A stretch of 12,732 bases of DNA. Origin: Chloroflexota bacterium (lineage in GTDB: Bacteria > Chloroflexota > Dormibacteria > Dormibacterales > Dormibacteraceae). The stretch spans positions 1-12,732 of the forward strand of contig VBKD01000128.1 in NCBI GenBank assembly GCA_005888075.1. The letters run 5' to 3'. The translations under genes and the position numbers were made by a program. How positions within the stretch are numbered: the first letter of the stretch is position 1; every line of letters begins with the position of its first letter. Shown here piece after piece: positions 1 to 5,592 of the stretch. The notes beneath the pieces are model-generated. The model was not told the DNA's origin and made no database searches. It was given only the letters and a program-made list of their open reading frames with translations.

Positions 1-1102
1 CGCGCATCGTGAGAGCCGGGTCAAGGTTGCCGAACCCGACCGCGCTCCAGCTGGCGACCGCGATCACCAGCGCAACCAGGCCAACGAGCGTCATCAGGCC
101 ACCGGCCGCGAGCCCGACCTCGAGCGTCACGTAATGAAAGATTCGTTGGAGCATGGGATGTGGCGGGTGGAAGCCCTCGCGGATCGCGAAGATCTTGGTG
201 AACACCGCGAACAGCACCAGCTGGTATCCAAGCAATGCCAGGAAGCCCGCCACCAGCAGCGTGTGGATGTCGAGCCGCGCTGACCCGATACGAACTGGAC
301 CGGGAATCAGCAGGATGGAGAGCGCCACTCCCACTGCCAGCAGCGCGATGCCGGGATAAAGGAACAACCACCGCGGGCTGAACAGCAGCATGAAACGCAG
401 GTGGCGCCAGCCATCTCGCCACGTGCGTAGATGCGGTGGCCGCGTCCGCCCGTCAGGCCGCAGGGTGACAGGAACCTCGGTGATCTTCATGTGCTTCAAC
501 GAAGCCTTGATCACCATCTCGCTCGCGAACTCCATGCCCGTCGCGCGCAATCGCATCTTCTGGTATGCGTCCTTGCGGAAACCACGTAGGCCACAGTGCA
601 TGTCACCGACGGGGGTGTTGAAGAACACGCGGCTGATCCACGTCAGGACCGGATTGCCGATCCACCGATGTGACCACGGCATGGCTCCGCTCTCGATGCG
701 TCCAGCGAATCGATTGCCCACCACGAGCTCATAGCCCTCGCGCAGCTTTTCGATCAGCGGCGCAATGGCCGTGAAGTCATAGCTGTCGTCGGCGTCGCCC
801 ATGATCACAAACCGGCCTCGTGCCGCATCGATACCGCCTCGCAGTGCGCTTCCGTATCCCTTTTGGGCGACGGCGACGACCCTGACGCCAAGCTCCTTGG
901 CGACGACTTGCGAGCCGTCGGTGCTGCCGTTGTCGGCGACGATTATCTCCGCCGCGAAGTGGTGTTCCTCGACAGCCCGCTGAGCCTTCTGGATGCACAC
1001 CGCAAGCGTCTCTACCTCGTCGAGGCATGGCATCACGATGGAGATGTCGACGGCGGCCTGGCGGGCATCGGGTCGCCGGGAGGAGCGCTGGGCAACCGTC
1101 AT
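1..1102 (-). CDS. Family 2 glycosyltransferase with C-terminal membrane segments (partial, cut by left edge)
   Basis: The frame stays open from an ATG at 1102 to the left edge, so 367 residues are visible and the stop is outside. The N-terminal half is a GT-A fold of the polyprenyl-phosphate sugar synthase kind: VMPCLDE at about residues 23-29, ADNGSTDGS at 56-64, QKGYGSALR at 80-88 and the metal-binding DADD at 103-106. The C-terminal part has about three hydrophobic stretches, seen as LLFSPRWLFLYPG with the segment after it, LLVAGFLALLGYQLVLF, and GGLMTLVGLVALVIAV. Known relatives move a sugar from a nucleotide donor to a lipid phosphate at the inner membrane face, or act in cell-envelope glycan synthesis. 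The donor and acceptor cannot be told here. The frame is open upstream of 1102 without an obvious alternative start codon or Shine-Dalgarno. A weak TACCCT at 1118-1113 could be a -10 box. It is divergent from the GlcG-like gene. Confidence 0.9.
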   Translation of the reverse strand, partial: MTVAQRSSRRPDARQAAVDISIVMPCLDEVETLAVCIQKAQRAVEEHHFAAEIIVADNGSTDGSQVVAKELGVRVVAVAQKGYGSALRGGIDAARGRFVIMGDADDSYDFTAIAPLIEKLREGYELVVGNRFAGRIESGAMPWSHRWIGNPVLTWISRVFFNTPVGDMHCGLRGFRKDAYQKMRLRATGMEFASEMVIKASLKHMKITEVPVTLRPDGRTRPPHLRTWRDGWRHLRFMLLFSPRWLFLYPGIALLAVGVALSILLIPGPVRIGSARLDIHTLLVAGFLALLGYQLVLFAVFTKIFAIREGFHPPHPMLQRIFHYVTLEVGLAAGGLMTLVGLVALVIAVASWSAVGFGNLDPALTMR

Positions 1103-1351
1103 GATGCGGAGCAGGGTAACGCGGAGGGCGGCGGTTGCTTGCCAGGAAAAAGAAATGACCCCGACGGATCGCCTCTCAAGAGCCGGTACATGGCCTTGCG
1201 GCCCTGTTCCTGCCCCCTCGAACGTTTCCCTCGGGGCCGTTGGCAAATGTATATGGGGCCCAAATGAAGCGCAAGGGCGAAAGTCAGTTCGCTGCCAACC
1301 TATCCGAAGTAGCCATGCGGAAAGCCGGCGCGTGCGACACTTTTTCTGCAA
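1103..1351. other. Divergent intergenic region, glycosyltransferase / glcG-like
   Basis: This 249-base gap must hold the promoters of both flanking genes. The only AT-rich box is TATATG at 1250-1255, which matches the -10 consensus at four of six positions and faces the plus-strand gene. Used as a promoter it would give a leader of about 90 bases. I see no convincing -35, hairpin or small gene. An open frame crossing it on the plus strand runs out of frame into the GlcG gene and has no protein-like features. Confidence 0.3.
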
Positions 1352-1768
1352 ATGGGCTTGAGCCTCACGGATGCACAGAACGTCGTCGCGCACGCCCACG
1401 CCAAGGCGGCAGAGCTCGGCGTACGCGTCACCGTTGCGGTCGTGGACGAAGGCAGCCTGCTCATCGCGCTGGGTCGTATGGACGGCGCACCTCCGGTGTC
1501 GCCGCAGATCGCGGAGTCGAAAGCTGTGGGAGCCGCGATGTGGCACAGGGACGGCGCCGCACTCGCGGAGGTGGCGAAGGACCGCCCCGGACTCTTCAGC
1601 GTCGCCGATCGGTTGGTCCGCATGCCGATCGTCCCCGGCCTCGGATCGGCGCTGATCAAGATGGATGGCCGGGTCCTCGGCGCCGTGGGGGTCAGCGGCG
1701 CGAAACCCGAGCAGGACCTCGAGTGCGCCGAGGCCGGCCTCGCTTCACTCCAGGGCCAGCACTCGTAG
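1352..1768 (+). CDS. GlcG/HbpS-like (DUF336 family) protein
   Basis: This 138-residue protein fits the GlcG/HbpS family (PF03928, formerly DUF336), both in length and in pattern. It opens with SLTDAQNVVAHAHAKAAELG, followed by VRVTVAVVDEGSLLIALGRMDGA. Next comes the family's IAESKAVGAA block, and the C-terminal half has GRVLGAVGVSGAKPEQDLECAEAGL. Family members form small alpha/beta oligomers. Some (HbpS) bind haem or cobalamin and partner with sensor kinases; others sit with glycolate or diol-utilisation genes. Nothing around this copy fixes a role. The ATG at 1352 is chosen because the first family helix begins four residues later. No Shine-Dalgarno is visible. The 3' end overlaps the convergent thpR gene by 24 bases. 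Confidence 0.85.
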   Translation: MGLSLTDAQNVVAHAHAKAAELGVRVTVAVVDEGSLLIALGRMDGAPPVSPQIAESKAVGAAMWHRDGAALAEVAKDRPGLFSVADRLVRMPIVPGLGSALIKMDGRVLGAVGVSGAKPEQDLECAEAGLASLQGQHS

Positions 1769-2323
1769 CGGCTGGTAGATCGAGCCCTTCGGGCTGAGGC
1801 GACTCTCGTAGAGCACCAGCTCGTCCGCTCGCCACGATTCCAGCCTCGGCGCGGGCGGTAGCGGCGGCAAGACTCCTCCGAATCGATTCCTGGCTCGAGC
1901 GAGCGTGAGGTGGGGCTGAAACGGCCGCTGCTCCGCCTCGAGCCCGGCCCGCGCGCATTCCGCCTCGATCCGCCCGGCCAGCTCCTTTGCCGCTTCGACG
2001 CCGTCGGTCAGACCGAGCCACGCCACCCGGACGAGCCGCCCCCGCTTGAACGTGCCCAGCTCGCCAAGCCCCAGCTCGAAGCTGCTCAGCCTCGAATCGG
2101 CGAGCCGGTCCGCGATGGATCCGATGAGCTCGCGCTCGATGGTTCCGATGAAGCGCAGGGTCAGGTGAAGATTCGGCGCGGACACCCACCGAAATTGGGG
2201 CGCGGCCGCCCCGCTTTGGGCCAGAAACGCGGCCAGCTGCGCACGATGCTCATCGGGCAGCGGCAGCCCGAAAAAAGCTCTAACAGTCGTGATATGAGAG
2301 GGAACCTGACGGTTCCCTCTCAT
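1745..2323 (-). CDS. thpR: RNA 2',3'-cyclic phosphodiesterase, 2H superfamily (ThpR/LigT)
   Basis: The two HxTx motifs that define 2H phosphoesterases are present: HLTLRFIG with His53 and Thr55, and HLTLARAR with His138 and Thr140. Each supplies a catalytic histidine for opening 2',3'-cyclic phosphate on RNA ends. Total length (192 residues) is normal for ThpR. Homologues usually begin at the strand seen here as RAFFGLPLP (residues 15-23), and the codon just before it is GTT, not a start. The only standard in-frame start before it is the ATG at 2323, so the protein carries 13 extra residues encoded mostly by a perfect hairpin (2294-2323). Either this is the true start, used under control of the hairpin, or the element has replaced the ancestral start. 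The gene overlaps the convergent GlcG-like gene at its 3' end. Confidence 0.85.
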   Translation of the reverse strand: MRGNRQVPSHITTVRAFFGLPLPDEHRAQLAAFLAQSGAAAPQFRWVSAPNLHLTLRFIGTIERELIGSIADRLADSRLSSFELGLGELGTFKRGRLVRVAWLGLTDGVEAAKELAGRIEAECARAGLEAEQRPFQPHLTLARARNRFGGVLPPLPPAPRLESWRADELVLYESRLSPKGSIYQPLRVLALE

Positions 2324-2371
2324 CGCGGCGTCGGCAAAGCCGACCCGGCCTCACGGCCGGGCAAGCGCCGC
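2294..2371 (-). promoter_or_regulatory. Candidate structured leader RNA before thpR (three-way junction plus 13-bp hairpin)
   Basis: On the minus strand a closing stem GCGGCG/CGCCGC (2371-2366 with 2330-2325) encloses two hairpins. The first is CCCGGCC-GTGA-GGCCGGG (2361-2344), whose GTGA loop is of the GNRA class. The second is TCGGC-TTT-GCCGA (2343-2331), directly adjoining. One base later comes a perfect 13-bp stem with a GTCA loop (2323-2294). All pairings were read directly from the sequence. The thpR ATG is the first three bases of that last stem, so it would be paired in the folded RNA. This could be a cis-regulatory RNA, or a REP-like or MITE-like element inserted at the thpR 5' end. 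The GNRA loop exists only on this strand, which favours the thpR direction. Confidence 0.5.
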
Positions 2372-2459
2372 TGCTCTCTCTCCCGCGGAATGGGATTTAT
2401 CAATTTGCTTGCAGGCGAACTTGGAATCGACAAGAATGCCTCGCGACAGAGCAACGTTT

Positions 2460-2633
2460 TTACCGGGCGCTCTTCTTCCAGTGGAGTGGCGCCCACGAGC
2501 TAGGGGGTGTCGGGCGAAAACCGTAACGCGTGCTGACGGAGTCGATGCCCTCCGCCAGGTTTGGCAGCTCACTCGTGCGGATCTCGTCAGGCGTCACGAG
2601 CGGATCTTTGAACAGGGTCTCCATGGCGATTGC
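2460..2633 (-). pseudogene. Out-of-frame C-terminal remnant of the upstream SDR gene
   Basis: Read one base back from the frame of the gene at 2594-3268, this stretch encodes a further 57 codons ending at TAA (2462-2460). It starts AIAMETLFKDPLVTPDEIRT and ends near YGFRPTPPSSWAPLHWKKS. This is the kind of sequence that closes NDUFA9-like SDR proteins: a PPVTPDEI-like segment, then a short acidic stretch, then FGFKPRPL-like. It is therefore read as the lost tail of the preceding gene. The in-frame ATG at 2624 is too far inside to suggest an independent protein. The conserved segment that should lie between GGPEV and this tail, about 25-30 residues in relatives, is absent. Confidence 0.65.
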
Positions 2634-3268
2634 ACCTCCGGGCCGCCCAGCTCGATGATCTTGCCGAGCAGGTCCGCCCTTCCGATCGTATCCACGATGC
2701 AGCGGGACGCGTCCTCACGAAGGATGGGTTGGAACTGAGTCAGTCCTGTGCCCGGGATGACGATCATGGGGCCGAACTTCGCAGTTCGCTCGAAGAAGTC
2801 GAGCGTCCCGCCTTCCTCCCCGAGGATCAGCGAAAACCGCAGGATGGTTCCGGCAACCCCGGTCTTGGCCAGCTCCTGCTCCCCCATCCAGCGCGAGGTC
2901 AGGTACTTGTACTTCGGGTCGAGCTTGGCGCCGATCACGCTGACGTAGATGACCGAGCTGACGCCGGCCGCTTTGGCAGCCTCGCCCAGCATGCGAGGTC
3001 CGTCCACGTTGACGGCTAGGTAAGACTGGGGATGGTTGCGCCGTACCGCGACGAGGCTCACCACGTGCTCGACCCCCTGAGCCGCCTGGTGCACAGCCGC
3101 TGGGTTCAGCGCATCGCCGACGAGGACCTGGGCGCCGCGGACCTTGTACGCGGCGGCTTTGAGCGGATCGCGCACCAGCACTCGCAGCTGATGCCCAGCG
3201 TCGAGCAATTTGTGCGCCACACCACGCCCCAGAAACCCGGTTGACCCGAGCAGAAGAACCCTCGCCAC
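2594..3268 (-). CDS. NAD(P)-binding atypical SDR, NDUFA9-like, truncated by internal deletion/frameshift
   Basis: The N-terminal Rossmann motif is GSTGFLGRG (residues 8-16), followed by HQLRVLVRDPLKA and VGDALNP. YVSVIGA and SRWMGEQELAKTGVAGTILR lie in mid-protein. FQPILREDASRCIVDTI and IIELGGPEV follow near the end. This is the order of atypical SDRs of the complex I NDUFA9-like/NmrA type, which bind NAD(P)(H) and often act as redox or chaperone-like proteins. After GGPEV the frame runs only 12 residues (QSPWRP and so on) to a TGA, giving 224 residues against about 290-300 in the family. The lost tail is found out of frame at 2460-2633. The start is GTG at 3268. TAGGAT at 3283-3278 is a possible -10, so the transcript would be nearly leaderless. 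The truncated product is probably non-functional. Confidence 0.8.
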   Translation of the reverse strand: MARVLLLGSTGFLGRGVAHKLLDAGHQLRVLVRDPLKAAAYKVRGAQVLVGDALNPAAVHQAAQGVEHVVSLVAVRRNHPQSYLAVNVDGPRMLGEAAKAAGVSSVIYVSVIGAKLDPKYKYLTSRWMGEQELAKTGVAGTILRFSLILGEEGGTLDFFERTAKFGPMIVIPGTGLTQFQPILREDASRCIVDTIGRADLLGKIIELGGPEVQSPWRPCSKIRS

Positions 3269-3277
3269 GTCGTCAGA

Positions 3278-3304
3278 ATCCTAACCGGACATCCCCGGCA
3301 TACT
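3278..3304. promoter_or_regulatory. Overlapping divergent -10 boxes (SDR gene / small membrane gene)
   Basis: On the minus strand TAGGAT (3283-3278) matches four of six -10 consensus bases and ends 9 bases before the GTG at 3268. On the plus strand CATACT (3299-3304) also matches four of six and ends 8 bases before the GTG at 3313. Both spacings predict transcripts beginning at or within a few bases of the start codon. No Shine-Dalgarno is visible for either gene. No clear -35 box was found. Confidence 0.4.
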
Positions 3305-3312
3305 GAGCGCCG

Positions 3313-3540
3313 GTGGTTGGAGCAACTGTCAGCCCGTTCGTCCTGGGAGTGTTCGCTTTCCTCCTGGGGATGGGCGCGATCGCCGTGGCCTTACGCAGGC
3401 GGCGCGGAAGGAGCCGGTATCCGGAAACGTACGCCGCCACCGGCGGGATTGTGTACACGGTGGTGCAGATCGGCTGCGGAGCAGTCCTGCTGCTGGGCGG
3501 CCTAGGCCTGATGATCCTGGCCCTGGCTTTTAAACACTAG
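3313..3540 (+). CDS. Small two-TM membrane protein, unknown function
   Basis: This 75-residue product has two hydrophobic segments: VSPFVLGVFAFLLGMGAIAVAL (about 6-27) and IVYTVVQIGCGAVLLLGG continuing into LGLMILALAF (about 46-73). They are joined by a strongly basic loop with RRRRGRSR at about residues 28-35, so the loop should be cytoplasmic and both ends outside. I do not recognise the family. The GTG at 3313 gives a first segment of natural length and lies 8 bases after a -10-like CATACT. The hydrophobic profile supports a real gene. The gene is followed by a hairpin at 3574-3602 and converges on the FAD oxidoreductase. Confidence 0.65.
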   Translation: MVGATVSPFVLGVFAFLLGMGAIAVALRRRRGRSRYPETYAATGGIVYTVVQIGCGAVLLLGGLGLMILALAFKH

Positions 3541-3573
3541 GGAGACGGCGTAAAAACAAGGCGAAATCGTCGT

Positions 3574-3602
3574 CCTCACCCCTCTCCCATTTATGGGTGA
3601 GG
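3574..3602. terminator. Intergenic hairpin between convergent genes
   Basis: CCTCACCC (3574-3581) pairs with GGGTGAGG (3595-3602) around a 13-base loop; an inner CCCA-TTTA-TGGG pairing is also possible. It lies between the stop of the small membrane gene (3540) and the stop of the convergent oxidoreductase (3619), where a bidirectional terminator would be expected. There is no strong T-run on either side, so termination is an inference from position. The CTCACCCCTCTCCC-like text resembles intergenic repeats I have seen in many unrelated GC-rich bacteria. Confidence 0.45.
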
Positions 3603-3618
3603 GTCGCGAAAGAAAGAC

Positions 3619-4041
3619 CTAGATCACGTTCCTCTCATGCACGAGGGCGCCCTTGGCAAACCGCGCAAAAGCAAACGGCGAGATGTCGATCTCGGATTGG
3701 TGATCGAGCAGTAGCTGGCTCAGCAGCCGGGCCGCGGCGGGCGCCTGCATGAAACCATGGCCGCTAAACCCGGCGGCGCACCAAAAACCCTCGAGCTCCG
3801 GAACAGGTCCGAGGATGGCCTGGTGATCAGGCGTCACCTCATACAGCCCCGCCCAAGCCGTCTTCATGCCCGCCCCGGCCAGCGCCGGAGCGCGTCGGGC
3901 CGCCTGCTCGAACATCTTCTCCAAGAAATCCCAGTTCACGTCGGTCCCGTAGCCTGGCGGGTCCTCGCGGTCGCTCATGCCTATGAGAACCCCATCGCCC
4001 TCGGGGTGGAAATACAGCGAGGTCTGGAAGTCGACCGTCAT
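3619..4041 (-). CDS. DAO-family FAD oxidoreductase, C-terminal fragment
   Basis: This 140-residue fragment begins at an ATG (4041-4039) that overlaps the stop of the N-terminal fragment as ATGA. It contains the substrate-domain and C-terminal FAD region of DAO/sarcosine oxidase beta-like enzymes. The visible blocks are LYFHPEGDGVLIGMSDREDPP (about residues 9-29), WAGLYEVTPDHQAILGPVP and AAGFSGHGFMQAPAAARLLSQLL. The last is the typical glycine-rich FAD contact near the family's C-terminus. With the upstream half it accounts for nearly all of one enzyme, except a stretch of about 30-35 residues that relatives have between NCAGAW and the PMTVD-like strand. If expressed at all it would be a translationally coupled second chain, but the missing segment makes activity doubtful. 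Confidence 0.75.
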   Translation of the reverse strand: MTVDFQTSLYFHPEGDGVLIGMSDREDPPGYGTDVNWDFLEKMFEQAARRAPALAGAGMKTAWAGLYEVTPDHQAILGPVPELEGFWCAAGFSGHGFMQAPAAARLLSQLLLDHQSEIDISPFAFARFAKGALVHERNVI

Positions 4042-4682
4042 GGGAGTGTTCTGCCGATCGAGGACGACCACGCCCCGGCGCAGTTGAACAGCAGCCGCGT
4101 GGCGATGTCGCCTGACGTCGTGCGAACGCCCTGGACCCGGCCCGCGGAGACATCCACGCCGATGACCTCCACCCCTTCGCGCATTCGCGCGCCCAGGCGA
4201 CGGGCAGCGGCCGCGTAGCCCATCGTCACATCGGCCGGGCTTGCGATTCCGTCGGTCGGACAGAACGTGCAGCCGAGCACATCGTCGATGTTGAGCACTG
4301 GAACCATTCGCGCCGCCTCGGCTGGATCCACCCATCGAGCCTCGGTGAGGCCGACACGATGCCACATCTCCATGTTGGTGCGGAAATCCTCGACGTGCTG
4401 GGGCAGGGTGAGAACGAAGAGATAGCCGATCTGCCGGAAATCGGCTGCATGCCCCGTCTCGTGCTCGAACTCTTCGAACATCCTCACCGACATGCGCTGA
4501 AGGCGCACGTTGGCCTCCATGGAGAACTGCTGGCGCACCCCGCCGGCGCACTTGCCCGTCGATTGCGAACCGAGGGCTTCGCGCTCCAAAAGCAAGACGT
4601 CGATGTTGCGCTTGGCGAGCTCATAAGCCAGGGCACAGCCGACGATGCCGCCACCGGCGATGACTACGTCAGCGGTTTCCAT
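4038..4682 (-). CDS. DAO-family FAD oxidoreductase (sarcosine/glycine oxidase-like), N-terminal fragment
   Basis: The dinucleotide-binding motif GGGIVGCALAYELAKRNIDV with the acidic end LLERE sits at the N-terminus. The sarcosine oxidase beta-like STGKCAGGVRQQFS block follows, and NCAGAWSSSIGR lies at the end. These point to a flavin enzyme of the DAO superfamily that oxidises a secondary or D-amino group, donating electrons to oxygen or a quinone pathway. The frame ends at TGA (4040-4038) soon after NCAGAW, where an intact enzyme would continue for about 170 residues. ATG 4682 is preferred because METADVVIAGGG matches the family start; an in-frame TTG at 4694 is the alternative. The gene overlaps the ureohydrolase stop at 4669 and is last in the operon. 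The other half follows in another frame at 3619-4041. Confidence 0.8.
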   Translation of the reverse strand: METADVVIAGGGIVGCALAYELAKRNIDVLLLEREALGSQSTGKCAGGVRQQFSMEANVRLQRMSVRMFEEFEHETGHAADFRQIGYLFVLTLPQHVEDFRTNMEMWHRVGLTEARWVDPAEAARMVPVLNIDDVLGCTFCPTDGIASPADVTMGYAAAARRLGARMREGVEVIGVDVSAGRVQGVRTTSGDIATRLLFNCAGAWSSSIGRTLP

Positions 4683-5592
4683 GGCCTTCGGCAATTCGAG
4701 TCACGGCGCGGCTGGGGATCAGAGCCATGCCCCACACCTCGAAGATCACTTTGAGAGAAGCGAAGATCGTGATGTCCTTGCTGTCGAATGGCGGCGACAC
4801 CTCGACCACGTCGAGGCCCACGATCTCGGAATGATCGGTGGCCGACCTGATGAGGTCCAGCGCCTGTCGGGTAGACAGCCCACCCGCCGAGGGGATCTCG
4901 GTGCCCGGCGCGAAAGCCGGGTCGAGCGCGTCGATGTCGAAAGAGATGTGCACTTTGCTTCCGGCGAGCCGGTGCGAGATCTTTTGGGCGGAACCCGGCA
5001 GGTCGTGCGCAAGCTCCGCGGCGGAGACCAGCAGCATCCCGTTGGCGGCGATGAAGTCCAGCTCTTCAGGGTCGTAATCGCGACCACCGGCGATGACGAC
5101 GCGTGACGGCTCGATGCCCGACGCCTCGAGCGCTCGTCGCATCGCGCAGCCACATGTCCACTGACCGCCACGCGAATAGTCGCAAAGGTCCGGATGCGCA
5201 TCGACCCATAGCACTGAGAGACCTGGGTGCCGGCGAGCCTGGGCCGCGAGGGTCGCGATTGCGGTGCAGTGGTCGCCTCCCAGCACGGTGAGGAAGGTCG
5301 ACGGAGCTATCCGCGAAAGCCGGTCGGCCGGGCCCAGCCAGCCGGTCTGGATGTCTGCTCCCGCGTCAATGTCGCCGATGTCCTCGACGCGATACTTGGT
5401 CAGCAGGCGGCCACCCTCCGTGACGGGCGGCATGGCCGCCGAGAGCTGCCGGATTCGGTCGGGAGCGAGGGCCGCACCTTTCCGGTAGACCGCCGAACCG
5501 TCGTAGGCGATTCCGGCCACGACGATATCGGGCGTCTCGCTCGCCTCGTTGACGACCAGACCGGCCCACGGACGAAGTCCATCCAGATTCAC
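4669..5592 (-). CDS. Ureohydrolase (arginase/agmatinase family) with catalytic-site His replaced by Cys
   Basis: This 307-residue protein has every manganese ligand of the ureohydrolase fold. GGDH is at 105-108, WVDAHPD carries Asp131, His133 and Asp135, and SFDIDALDP carries Asp219 and Asp221. The family hydrolyses guanidino compounds (arginine, agmatine, guanidinobutyrate and others) or formimino groups at a two-Mn centre. Relatives have a histidine about 12-17 residues after DAHxD, in a SHAC/DHGT-like motif, which shuttles protons. Here the motif reads QWTCGCAMRR and that position is Cys147, with codon TGT. The substrate therefore cannot be inferred. The GTG start at 5592 shares GTGA with the MFS stop and is preceded by a good Shine-Dalgarno (GGAGAGGAG) inside the MFS end. 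The gene overlaps the following DAO gene, so translation is probably coupled. Confidence 0.85.
   Translation of the reverse strand: MNLDGLRPWAGLVVNEASETPDIVVAGIAYDGSAVYRKGAALAPDRIRQLSAAMPPVTEGGRLLTKYRVEDIGDIDAGADIQTGWLGPADRLSRIAPSTFLTVLGGDHCTAIATLAAQARRHPGLSVLWVDAHPDLCDYSRGGQWTCGCAMRRALEASGIEPSRVVIAGGRDYDPEELDFIAANGMLLVSAAELAHDLPGSAQKISHRLAGSKVHISFDIDALDPAFAPGTEIPSAGGLSTRQALDLIRSATDHSEIVGLDVVEVSPPFDSKDITIFASLKVIFEVWGMALIPSRAVTRIAEGHGNR

Noticed and set aside
1240..1797. Plus-strand frame overlapping the GlcG-like gene
   Set aside because: After residue 40 it becomes an Arg/Gly-rich run in the wrong frame of glcG, and the GlcG family match fixes the true frame.
2351..2572. Possible 73-residue minus-strand protein
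   Set aside because: It overlaps the SDR tail remnant in another frame and half of the hairpin element, and has no hydrophobic or motif pattern.
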